Part shown: piece by piece, positions 45,922-55,809 of the stretch
Layout: each line of letters begins with the position of its first letter
Numbering within the stretch: the first letter of the stretch is position 1
Source: Agroathelia rolfsii
Lineage: Eukaryota > Basidiomycota > Agaricomycetes > Amylocorticiales > Amylocorticiaceae
Length of the DNA: 64,000 nt
NCBI GenBank assembly: GCA_018343915.1
Contig: JABRWF010000006.1
Location: 2,356,001-2,420,000 of the forward strand
Reading direction: 5' to 3'
The notes under the pieces: generated by a model
What the model saw: the letters and a program-made list of their open reading frames with translations, nothing else
What the model was told of the DNA's origin: nothing
Database searches by the model: none
Program-made: the position numbers and the translations under genes

Positions 45922-46809
45922 TATCGGTAGAAATGGACCTTTCCCTGGGAAACTCCGGGATTTGAGGACTGGAAAAAACATTTGGAGGTAAATTCTTGAT
46001 GTGAGACGGTGGGAGTCGTGCCAATACATATGACTGGCAAGCTGGAAGTGATCTATCAAAATTTAAATGGCGGGATCTAATTTTTTGACGTTTTTGTATA
46101 GGGCTCCTAGATTCTACCGACATTTCCAAGTACCGTGACTGCCATCCCGCATGAAATGTGCGAAAGCATTAGGATGTGAAGCTTGTGAAGCCTTGGTAAG
46201 CAGCGCGCTATTAGCTTCTAACTCGGATGTCGCGATCATGGGATAATTTATCGGCTCCATCGCAATAGAATCGAATTACTATAGTAGAGTGATTGTTACT
46301 ATCAATTTATTTCTGGTCTGAACTGCGGTCTGTACAGATGACCAGCAATTGGGAGAGGAATGAGAGTTGCCAGCACGATAAAGTGGCGGAAGTTTCTGGA
46401 GTAATCAGGAATCGGGGCCATTCCGATTAACCTCAGACAGAGATAAACACTCTTCATTTAATGATTGAGTGCGTCAGAGAAACATTGAAAGCGTGTACAG
46501 TTCCGGTCATATCGAGCTGTGTATATACGTTAATATCCTGCTCGGAAGGTGGGAAGAGATATAGGTGATACATAAGATGAAAAATTGCCCTGATTTTTTC
46601 CGATAATAGTCTCGGTTCCAATCCGTGGTGTGTGTATGTGTATGTATGCGTGTTTAGATTTATTTTCTGGTAGCCATTTCAGCAATAATCTAAGCATCCA
46701 TCATTAGTAATACTGCATATCATGTCCCATAGTATCCAATAATAATTCCATTACATTTGTCAAACATCTGTTTGAGTTATAAAGAAACAATTGGCTATTA
46801 ATTATTCGT

Positions 46810-47939
46810 TCATGAATCCACCACTACACTGTATGCGGAGCTAGAAGTGTGCAAACAACATTAGTCTTCGTCATACGGAGTGACAATATCAAAGCTCACG
46901 TCGTCAGAGTCGCCTTTCCACTGGTCGCTTCAGTGCCAGCTTGGAGTGTCGTGAGATATTGAGACGAGGAGAAATATCCCTTGCCGGTTAGGTACTAGCC
47001 AACAGTGAATAACTCATACATATTTGCGTTAAAGAAAATATGCTCACAGTAAGGAATGCATTAAGGTCACCACTGAACGACGTAACGGTGCCGCTCGTGG
47101 GAAGGAAGGAGTAAACCTCGTTAGAGCCGTTAGAGCCAATGTATAAGTTCCTTGAAAAATATCAGATTAGTTATATCACTCGACGTGTACATAGAAAACC
47201 CAAGGAGCCCTACCACGTATGTCCAGCAAGCGAGATACCACTGACGGATGGTACTGGACTTCCAGAAGATGAATAGGATGAAGCGATGGGGCCGGCGTTG
47301 TAGTTGGCGAGCCAGACCATAATTTCATTAGCATTTGAGCCACCAGATGTAGTTGATGTGAATATATCATATGCGACATCAGCAACTTCGTTGCTTGCGT
47401 CGCTTTGGGACCAACTCCAGGTAGACTATTAGCATGTATAATTATCCATAACTGTAGCATATAAGACAGTCTTTATCACTTGCCTTAATACTAGAGATAG
47501 AGCTCAATTTGACATTGAGACCTGAGTTGAGGGCGACATCTGTAAAGCTCTTGACGCCAGAGCCACCAGTGAAAGTCCAGTTCGTAACCCAAGAAATGGT
47601 GGTCCCACTCAGAGACTTGACTGCCGCACAGGAGGACCCGCTCGTGGCACTAATTCCAGTTTAGCATCAAGAAGCAAGTAACGAGTTTTGATCACAGTAC
47701 TACCTTCCTTCACCCCATCCATCAATGTAGATGAGATACTACACGACCAAGTTTCTATCATCAGTGGGGCCATGCAAATATGGCGATGATCTAGCAGAGC
47801 TTACTTGGCCAGCAGTAATGGTATCCCATTGGCCGCAGTGATAGGAGGTGTCGAGCGCGGTAGAGCGCTCGGCAACAGGGGATGCAAAGACAGAGGGCAA
47901 CAAGACAGCGAGACCAGCAATAACGGAGAATCCCAGCAT
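46810..47939 (-). CDS. GH12 endoglucanase / xyloglucanase, copy 3
   Basis: Seven exons (47939-47805, 47738-47704, 47649-47484, 47425-47214, 47150-47048, 46994-46900, 46840-46810) join in phase to 258 residues, starting [20 protein letters not shown] (signal peptide). Likely catalytic glutamates are at about 146 in [15 protein letters not shown] and 239 in [11 protein letters not shown]; the end reads [11 protein letters not shown]. It is closer to copy 1 in several stretches ([20 protein letters not shown]) and shares its gene layout with copy 2. The third intron (47426-47483) starts GCAAGT, again a GC-AG intron, whereas copies 1 and 2 have GTACGT and GTACTT at the same spot. The product should be secreted and act on plant-wall glucans. 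Confidence 0.91.
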
Positions 47940-48893
47940 CTTTGAATGGTACTCCTTGAATATGGGAGGGTATGGAGCTCAATCCCAAATAACACAACAC
48001 AATTTATACTGCTCTCAGCTAGCATTGGGGATGCTATCAGTCATCATGCAAAATTTGAGCGAGACTGTTCTCACAGTGTGCGGACCGCCGGGAGGGATCA
48101 TGAGACACCAAGGAATATTAGACGGGAAATTTCAGGATAAACATGTTAATAATATGGCGTGGAGATTTCTTTTTATTGGGCAGGTATTGCTGACATATAG
48201 TATCCATGAAGGACGTTGCATAATGCAATGAGTTCGAGATCACGAAGCAAGCGGCGTAGATCCCCTGAGATGAGGTCACGCTATCGGATGGACACGTCGA
48301 TATCTATTCAAGCTATTTTTTTCTGGCAGTCGACCGTACGGTCCGTAAAGATTGTGCTCGAGTTCCACGGGGTTGCTATCCTATGACTGCAATTGAAATC
48401 CAAGGGCCTGAGCATAAGAGCCAAGACAGGGGTGATGATCCGAAGAATTGTCGATTTAACATCTTAGTTTACGCGTTTTCATTTTGGCTTGTCAGGTGTG
48501 GAATTATAGGAAACTGTACTAGACGCAGAGTTGTATACACATGATTACCGTGGGGTACGAGAAAGAGCAGCCCTAACGTAGCCTGACAAACCGCAGGTGC
48601 CGGCGGGTAGGTGACGGTATTCTAAAGTAAGACCAATCATGAATGTGTAGTAAGTACGGTTGAAGGTCGCGAGCCAAGCTACAGGTACAATGAACCCGGA
48701 CACAGCAAGCACATCCAACAAAACATTATCATCAAAAGTAAAGACGAATAGTTAGTCTTTATTTTACATAATACACAAATCAAAGGCCAAAAAAAGGTGC
48801 AAAGAAAGCCCCGCCTCAAAACATAACGACTCCCAAGTCCTGCAAGTAAAACACCAGCGATATTCCGATAGGATACGGAAATAGCCCGTCATG
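47940..48893. other. Intergenic: GH12 copy 3 promoter and CFIm25 3' side
   Basis: TATAAA on the minus strand (plus coordinates 48003-48008) lies about 64-69 bases before the copy 3 ATG. No gene is supported in the rest. Confidence 0.5.
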
Positions 48894-49875
48894 TCATTGA
48901 TAGATGAAATTGTACCTGAGATAAGAGGAAAACAGTCAGCCAACACTCACAGATTCCTATTGCAGAGGATGCTGAAGCTAGACTAACCGAGACAGTAGGT
49001 GTGGGATCGCGCTCAACTGAGGCCCATAGCTATTTCATAATGGGATAGCTTAGACCAAAGTCATATTTCGAGAGGAATGAAAACATACCGGGCGGCGTTA
49101 TCATAGAGTTCAAAAAGAGGGATAGCAAGTAGTTTCATGTTTTTGGGAACAGCAAGCACTTCTATCGGGACGCGAATGGTCAATTACGCACAAAAAGTAG
49201 GAAGACAAGGAACTAACTTTTCTCGGGCATTTGGACAAGAAAGAGTTTCTTGCATTCTTTTGGTTTGGTGATATGTGCTGGAACAAAGGGATACTAAAGG
49301 GATATGAGTTGGGTACTCACAAGGCTTGAGCAATATGAAGATACCATGAATGTCTCGAAGTTTGGTCTAAACCATTGTGCAAGACAGTCGCCAATCTCCC
49401 AATCATTGTCAATTCCATGGGAGGCATTGAATTGCCTTGATTCATGAGGAGGAGCTAAGCGATCATCGAGTAGTCTTTTCAAGCCACTTATTTCATCCTC
49501 TCCAGGCTTCAGGTAATCACCAGGCCTGTAACAATCACGCATAAGAATCTAGAAAATGCTGGGCATGATATAAATCGTGAGGAATAGCTTAGGTACAATT
49601 TGAAGAATGCATTCGCAATCTGAAGCATCAAAATATGCGGGTGACCATGGTCATGTACAACAAGAATGCCTTCAACTGTGCGGCGCATGCCATAATCCTC
49701 ATAGTTGTTCTGGAGACGCTGAAGGCGGGCAGAGACAGAAGGATCTTCTTCTGGCTGAGCCTCCTTAGTGCTGAACGTGAAATTTGAAAGCGGGTATCTT
49801 GCGAATTTTCCGTTAGAATGGCGACGAAGGATAGATAGTAAAGAGCCCTGACAATGATATTGTGTTGTTAGACAT
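48894..49875 (-). CDS. NUDT21: Cleavage factor Im 25 kDa subunit (NUDT21/CPSF5)
   Basis: Seven exons (49875-49853, 49797-49597, 49525-49345, 49293-49218, 49161-49089, 49029-48988, 48915-48894) join to 205 residues. The start MSNNTISLYPLSNFTFSTKE aligns with the human INLYPLTNYTFGTKE region. Further matches are GMRRTVEGILVVHDHGHPHI, FFKLPGDYLKPGEDEISGLK, HITKPKECKKLFLVQMPEKK, VLAVPKNMKLLAIPLFELYD and the final LLSRYNFIYQ. It is the Nudix-fold, non-hydrolysing subunit that binds UGUA in pre-mRNA and guides poly(A)-site choice. The human protein has 227 residues; the fungal one is shorter at the N-terminus. The first coding exon is only 23 bases. Yeast S. cerevisiae lacks this protein, so its presence is a useful marker. 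Confidence 0.94.
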
Positions 49876-50056
49876 AATCGCAAGTAACACTGGCAGTGAA
49901 TTTGGTGGGAAACCAGGAGTGTACCAGCGCGTTCTCTGTGACAGCGTGAACGCGTGACGTGACAGGACATGCGCTGCGTGACGTCAAAGGGCATTTATAG
50001 CCTTGCTGCTCCTGCCCGGTCACGGTTTCCTTCATACTGAATCACATTTTACGATC
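49876..50056. promoter_or_regulatory. Divergent promoter NUDT21 / Rab18-like with CRE sites
   Basis: Only 181 bases separate the two starts. A full palindromic CRE (TGACGTCA) lies at 49979-49986 and a near-match TGACGTGA at 49955-49962; an ATF/CREB-type bZIP factor could bind. A TATA-like ATTTATAG is at 49993-50000. Sharing of the elements by both genes is inference. Confidence 0.55.
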
Positions 50057-50970
50057 ATGGCGTCCAACGAGAGAAGCACCCTACCTCCAATCAACGTTAA
50101 GCTGTTGCTTATAGGAAACTCCTCTGTCGGAAAATCCTCTCTCTTATTACGCTTCTCTGATGAACAATGGCTGCCAGAAGACGAGACTAGCGCAACTATC
50201 GGCGTGGACTTCCGTGTTCGCATTTATTGCGGGATTTCAATGTAACCATGTACTTATACTTATGTTGATTGTATAGGTCCACAAAATGACAGTCAAAGGA
50301 AAGAAAGTCAAGCTCAGCATTTGGGTATGTCGTATTTGTCCCTCTTTAAGTGTGATGGCTACTGAGAGTGAGCCCGGTACAGGATACCGCCGGACAAGAG
50401 CGATTCCGAACAATTACGTCTTCGTACTATCGAGGTGCTCAAGGAATTATCCTGGGTATGTTAGTTGCAATTTCTGGTCTATAATCTCTGATAGAGCTCT
50501 ATGACTAGTGTATGATGTATCCAACCGTGAATCATTTGATGCTCTTCCAAGATGGTATTCAGAGTTAGAGACGTATGTATCGCCATCTGTCGTCAAGATA
50601 GTCGTCGGAAACAAGGTTGATAAGGCTAGTCTTCACATCAAATATACATTGGTTCATTTGTATTTACCGATGCCTTTATCATGTATAGGAATTCTCGCGT
50701 CAAGTGCCTACCCCTACAGGGCGCGCCTTCGCAGAGCGCATGAACTCTCTTTTCATTGAAGCATCTGCCAAAACGAGTGTTGGTGTTAAAGATGCTTTCC
50801 AAGAAGTCGTGGAACGTATTCTTGACACGCCTGAACTTTGGGCTCCTGCCTCAGGAACGACGAATAATCGGACAGCTGGTCAGACCGCCAATGCTTCGAA
50901 CAGCACAATGCCTGGTAGTGTTGATTTAAACGAAGGAAATACTACAAGTACTGCTGGGTGCGCATGCTAA
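50057..50970 (+). CDS. Rab-family small GTPase, Rab18-like
   Basis: Five exons (50057-50215, 50277-50324, 50383-50455, 50509-50624, 50689-50970) join in phase to 225 residues. All G motifs are present: GNSSVGKSS (P-loop), TIGVDF (switch I), WDTAGQERF (switch II), GNKVDK and EASAKTS. The C-terminus ends GCAC, a CxC double-prenylation signal, after an Asn/Thr-rich hypervariable tail. The sequence around [20 protein letters not shown] resembles Rab18, a regulator of ER and lipid-droplet membranes. To keep the NKxD motif, the fourth intron must start with GC at 50625 (AAG|GCTAGT); a GT alternative would delete the motif. The gene shares a short promoter with NUDT21. Confidence 0.9.
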
Positions 50971-51426
50971 GGGCTTATCTAATATCTTAGAAATCGGTCC
51001 ATTTTCACATGGCTACTGGTTATTATAACGACATACTTACGATGATGACAATGCTCGATTCCAAATACCCACATCATTTATGTAGTAGTGTATCTTACCT
51101 ATTTTCTTTCTAAAGAGGCTGTTTATGGATTTTATTTCTTGTCACAATACATGGCTTTAGCACGGCTCCTAAAACTGATTTGGTGGTTGGATGAGTGAGC
51201 TGTGAATCAAGAATGAGGCTCATTGTTGATAAAGTCATCGCATTCAACAACAAACTACCGCTCCTGGCAGAATTATATAGTAAATTAGATTGTATGTGTT
51301 GATCATAGTGTTTCAATCGTAAGAGCGGGTTATATTAATACAAGGATGAAGAAAGCGAAATACTGTTCACGGGTAACGTCTATCCAGATTCAAACATAAG
51401 ATAGAGAAACTTCGTTTATAGATTTT
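50971..51426. other. Intergenic, AT-rich, convergent
   Basis: 3' regions of the Rab gene and the following membrane-protein gene. Nothing else is visible. Confidence 0.5.
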
Positions 51427-53292
51427 TCAGTACCCAACGTGCCGAGTGTCTGCATCCACGTGCGCCGTGTTGGGCGGGTAAGATGTTGATGGGCTGTCCA
51501 GGCGAAATGCAGCAGACATAGGCGTAGTAAGAGGGGTGCTTGAGGTACTCGAGAAAGATCCAATTAATGCAGCACGGGTTGGGCTCTGGGGATCCGGGAG
51601 GGCCTCTAGGAGATATGAGTTGTCAGTAAGCATGAGACCGCGGATACGATTAGAGTCGTTGTTTTTGCGGATATTGATAACTATACGACAAGCCAGAGCA
51701 GCATGCAACACGCGATGCATACCCGGTAAGAGGCTCATTACAATCGACTTTTTTGAGGAAGGACAAAAAAGCATTAGCAAAACAAGAGCAAGATAAAGAG
51801 GGACATTAGACCCACACGAGAGGTGCGGCTGATGCCAACTTGAATTGCAGAGAATGCTGTTCCATCTTTAGATTAAGAATTAACCCATTCGAAAAAAGGG
51901 AAAGCGCACCAAATAAGAAAAGATAGTATAAAAGGCCTGGGAAAAACTTTCGTAAGTGATTCTGCCACATGAATATGACTGTATTGGTTCATACCGTCTT
52001 GAAAAACGACCTCTGATACCTTCTTGCTTCTCTCGCGAGAGCTCCTTATGGTCATAGACGACCATCTGCGCCTATTGGCGGTGTCTATCGTGCGCTGAGT
52101 CTTATCTTGATTGATTTGGAAGTCAAGGAGAGGCAGTTTCAGCTTCCTACTTTCAATTGCGTGGATGATGAAAAAATAGAAACACTGACAAAAGGAATAC
52201 GCCTTTATACACATCAAAATAGCAAGGCCTGATCGCAATGAAATCAACATGAGAAGTGATGAAAGGCTCGGATCCAAATACAAACCAGTGTCATAAACCA
52301 TCAGTAAGACGAAGACAGTCCAGATGATAGGGGGAGCCTTGAGGCACAAATATTTGAGCTGCAAACCAAATGGGAATGAATAGAGGAGCATACTCCAGGA
52401 TTATAGCTGACAAAGCAAGCGTTCAAGATAATGACTGTGTAAACCGATGAGTGTGTGGAGATAACAAGCATTCAAGGGATTTTCACGTACAGTTATCAAA
52501 AGCTTTCTGGAACAAGTACATGAGGTAGAGCATAGGTGTCCAGACCAACACGAAGAAAATGGGTAGACCAATTGTGACTCTTTTGTCTCTACCCCATACT
52601 GCCCATGTTCGTACCGAAAGGAGTACTTTCAAATGACGTGTTAGTTCAGATGCATGTATGTTCTTAATTTGGTTTTGATATACTTTCTGTAAGGGCAGTG
52701 CCAAAAAAAAAGATCCCTGGAATCAAGCATATTCGAATTCATGTCATTTTGAAGAAAAGGGGGAAAAAACTTACAGCCATCACCATGATACAATGCTGCG
52801 CACACCATAGGCGAGTGCAGTGTGAAAATCTGGGCTGCATTTGGATAATCATTGTACGTGCATCAGTCAAACAAGCCTAAAGCTGCGCTGTCAGTAGCTC
52901 TGACCTGATAGTAAAAGCGCTTTGGAAATATGAGATGATTGATCGAGCACTAGCAAGACTGCTTTTCCCCTCACCGCTGTCCAGGAAAGGCGTATACCTT
53001 GATACCAAGTACAAAAACTTGATAATACTCCACCTAGATCTCCATATATACTCGATTTCGTCGTCTAGTGTCAGTACATACTCATAGACCTGTCAATCCA
53101 TGTTTGAACACTATTTGTCGGACAGAAGTCGTCAGGTAACTGACAAGAAGAGCTGCCGTGGCCCCTGTTTGCACAACTCATGTCTTCACTTGTGAGGTTA
53201 GTAAGTGTTGATAGATTGTGCTCACAATGAAAATCGACGCTCAAGTAATAATCAAAGTAGTTCAGTATCGTCTCTTGGCTTTGAGAGGTCAT
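51427..53292 (-). CDS. DUF6533-like multi-span membrane protein (structure approximate)
   Basis: A minus-strand gene with several short exons; I could resolve only some. An exon at about 53089-52975 encodes VYEYVLTLDDEIEYIWRSRW and YLVSRYTPFLDS, the hallmark of the large basidiomycete DUF6533 family. A next exon gives AQIFTLHSPMVCAALYH; another around 52700-52490 gives VRTWAVWGRDKRVTIGLPIF and more hydrophobic sequence, and one at about 52360-52180 gives LKAPPIIWTVFVLLMVYDTG. The C-terminal exon ends at the stop near 51427 (DADTRHVGY). The ATG at 53292 (MTSQSQETILNYFDYYLS) is likely the start, but the intron after it is unusually long. Members are predicted multi-span membrane proteins of unknown function. 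Confidence 0.6.
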
Positions 53293-54426
53293 GTCGTAGA
53301 TTAGTGGTTCTGTCAGAAGGGGTCAATAATAACCTGGCGACCATGCGATGATGGATGTAGGGAAGTCGTCGTAAGCGAGGTACGATTCCCCCAGCGTGAG
53401 GATGTGACCATATTTGTAAGACAGGACGATTTGATATCCCCACCTTTTTGTCGTCGTCAGAAGTTAATTTCGCTAAGGTATGTCAGAAGCGAGTGGTCAC
53501 TCTACCAGAATAACCCGGAGCTTGAAAGAGGAGCCTGAGTGCATACATGTATTGTCCAATCGGTGCCGTAAATTGAATACTCTTCAGCGGCTTGGATAGT
53601 CTTGGTGTTCTGCCTTAAGGTTCGTATAAGCACATGTCTGCGGAGTTGCCACGGACGCCACTTGATCTTTGAAACGGTTATATAAACCCGCATTAGTTGC
53701 CTCGTACCTAGGTTATCCCCAATAGGTTGATCGATCTGGAATGAGGGTCCGAATATGACGAGTCAAGTATGAATCTTGCATTTGATAATAATCTACATGA
53801 TGTATCACAGTCGGCTTATTTCTATAAAGGACGGAAGACGGGTATATTTCCGAACGGGAACGATAAAGTGACCATACAAGTTATCGTTGTTTTTTTCACT
53901 ACCGAATCATCGGCTTTACTTAGAACTCGAAGTCCCGCAACTTTCATTTATCACCGAAGCTGTTCACTGTGATCAGTACCGGACTAGCTGCATCATGATA
54001 ATGAGCATAAAGTAGACTTGCATTCCAATTAAACTGCTATTGGCTGATATATAGCCATCAAATATGAAGCAAGTCAGAAGCAAGATGACATCAACTTGTA
54101 ACGAATAAGGTTATATCAGGTTAAATGCATGTCTGTATTCTGCCTCATAGACGGTTGGTTTGTGAGCGTGCAAAGAAATAGTGCGAATGATTCCTCACCT
54201 TCGAACAAGTACATGTAATCGATTTATCATATCACCAATTTATCGATGCAGCATATCTGTGACGTGGCCAAAGAAGCCTGTGATCATGGGGCACACATGC
54301 GTCTGGACGGATATACTATATACCCCCCGCGCTCCAGATAAAGCTACATGAGAAGATGTGCCCCTGAAAGTCTACGTACGTAGATTAGCCAGCCTGAGGG
54401 TATATCACTCATCTAAGACATTACCA
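53293..54426. other. Intergenic, AT-rich
   Basis: Between divergent genes. A TATA-like ACTATATACC occurs near 54317, about 110 bases before the hydrolase start. No gene is supported. Confidence 0.45.
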
Positions 54427-55461
54427 ATGGAGAGAATCGCAAAAGCCAGGCCAGAAGACAAGATTTTTCCTGCGGTGGTTGCATTCAGTGCAGATCTATA
54501 TTCTCGCATTGAGACATACAAACTGACAAGATGAATGAATCCATTTAGGCAACAATGTCTTCATGCCACTACTTCAAGCTAACGAGGCTAAGATCAGAGT
54601 TCCCAAAAAGACCTTTAAATCCGGACCGTTAGATAGGAACAATGTGAGTTAGAGCTCTTCTTACATAGGTTCTGATGATAAGAATCAAATCAGTTAGATA
54701 TATACTATCCGCCGAGCATTTCTGGGGGTGGAAAGCTACCTCTTCTATTTTTTGTTTATGGTGGTGGTCTTGCAAGAGGCGAAAGAAATAGTCCAGAATA
54801 GCCGCTAATCTACGATAACGTGGGGGCATTCTTTGCTTCAAAGAGGTTCTTGGCCATCATACCTGATTATCGACTCGTACCACCCGCCACTTATCCCCAA
54901 CCGGCTCGGGATATCCTCGACGCCATGAATTGGGTGATCACAAACGTTGCCGATGTTCAAGCCGGTTCTGAGCATACTATCGATACAGAATGCATTTTCT
55001 TTATTGACCATTCTGCAGGATGTACACATATCACTACAATGATTCTGGAGGAGGATTTACGACGGCACATAGAGGAATCGACACGAATCAAGGGGCTCAT
55101 CCTCGTCGGCGGAGCCTTTCATTTTCGTGGTGGAGCTATCCCACCGAGCATCGCGGAATCGTATTATGGAAGTATGGAGCATATATCTATAAAGGAGCCC
55201 ATTGCCCTCTTGAGGACTGCAAATGAGGCTGTTCTCGAAGTTCTGCCTAATATTCTACTCGTGGAATCTGAAGATGATACGGAGACTATCAAACAGGTTG
55301 GCGACGATTTCCATAGGGCGCTTTTGGGACGTCTGGATAAGCCTATGGAAAAGTGGACTGCAAGGGGACACAGCCATATAAGCGTTTTTGCCGCCTTATC
55401 TAGTGGAGAGGGTGAAGAATGGGCTGAGATGGTTGTGGATTGGTTAAACGACAGAAAGTAA
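54427..55461 (+). pseudogene. Alpha/beta-hydrolase, interrupted by an in-frame TAG
   Basis: Exons 54427-54487, 54549-54643 and 54694-55461 join in phase and give an alpha/beta-hydrolase of esterase/lipase type. It begins MERIAKARPEDKIFPAVVAF and continues with NLDIYYPPSISGGGKLP and LLFFVYGGGLARGERNSPE. The latter holds the oxyanion GGG. An in-frame TAG at 54799-54801 then interrupts the reading frame, directly before PLIYDNVGAFFASKRFLAII, which is a clear continuation. The usual nucleophile elbow GHSAGG is DHSAGC here. Downstream, HSHISVF carries a likely catalytic His. With one stop and an altered elbow the gene is either a young pseudogene or has a sequencing error; otherwise only the part from an internal start is made. 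Confidence 0.7.
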
Positions 55462-55809
55462 CGACCACAGATATTTTAGTGTGTATAATATCATAGTGTG
55501 TATTCGGACTGGGAATTGTGTAGTAGAACGGTTGATCAGGGGAACGTCGATACATGATTTGAAGAGTAAATTTGCTGGGATATTATAGCTGAATCGCTAA
55601 TGATGGTTACATCTGCGCTCTGATATTATATTCATTACCTAAGGGGAATACGTGTGGCAACACTTAATGTTAACGCCACTACTGCCTGTGGCTAAAAGTT
55701 GCTCAAAGACTTCGGTGTGACTGCCAGTGCCACTGCCAGTGTTCACTTCAACTTCAAGTTGCTCACCGACGCAACTCGAAGAATATTCATACCCAGTACC
55801 CTATCCTAC
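55462..55809. other. Intergenic
   Basis: 3' side of the hydrolase and promoter of the RhoGEF gene. A short repeat CTGCCAGTGCCACTGCCAGTG lies near 55720-55741. Nothing else is visible. Confidence 0.45.

Larger units (their letters stand above)
44538..46809. other. 2.3 kb AT-rich gene-free region between GH12 copies 2 and 3
   Basis: Apart from the copy 2 promoter I see no gene. The DNA is AT-rich with scattered short frames. A perfect 12-base inverted repeat lies at 45881-45921. Remnants of a mobile element are possible but no element ends, target duplications or transposase frame could be shown. Confidence 0.45.

Noticed and set aside
53071..53292. Separate small secreted protein on the minus strand
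   Set aside because: The frame is better explained as the first exon and intron of the DUF6533-like gene, whose family motif starts at 53089.
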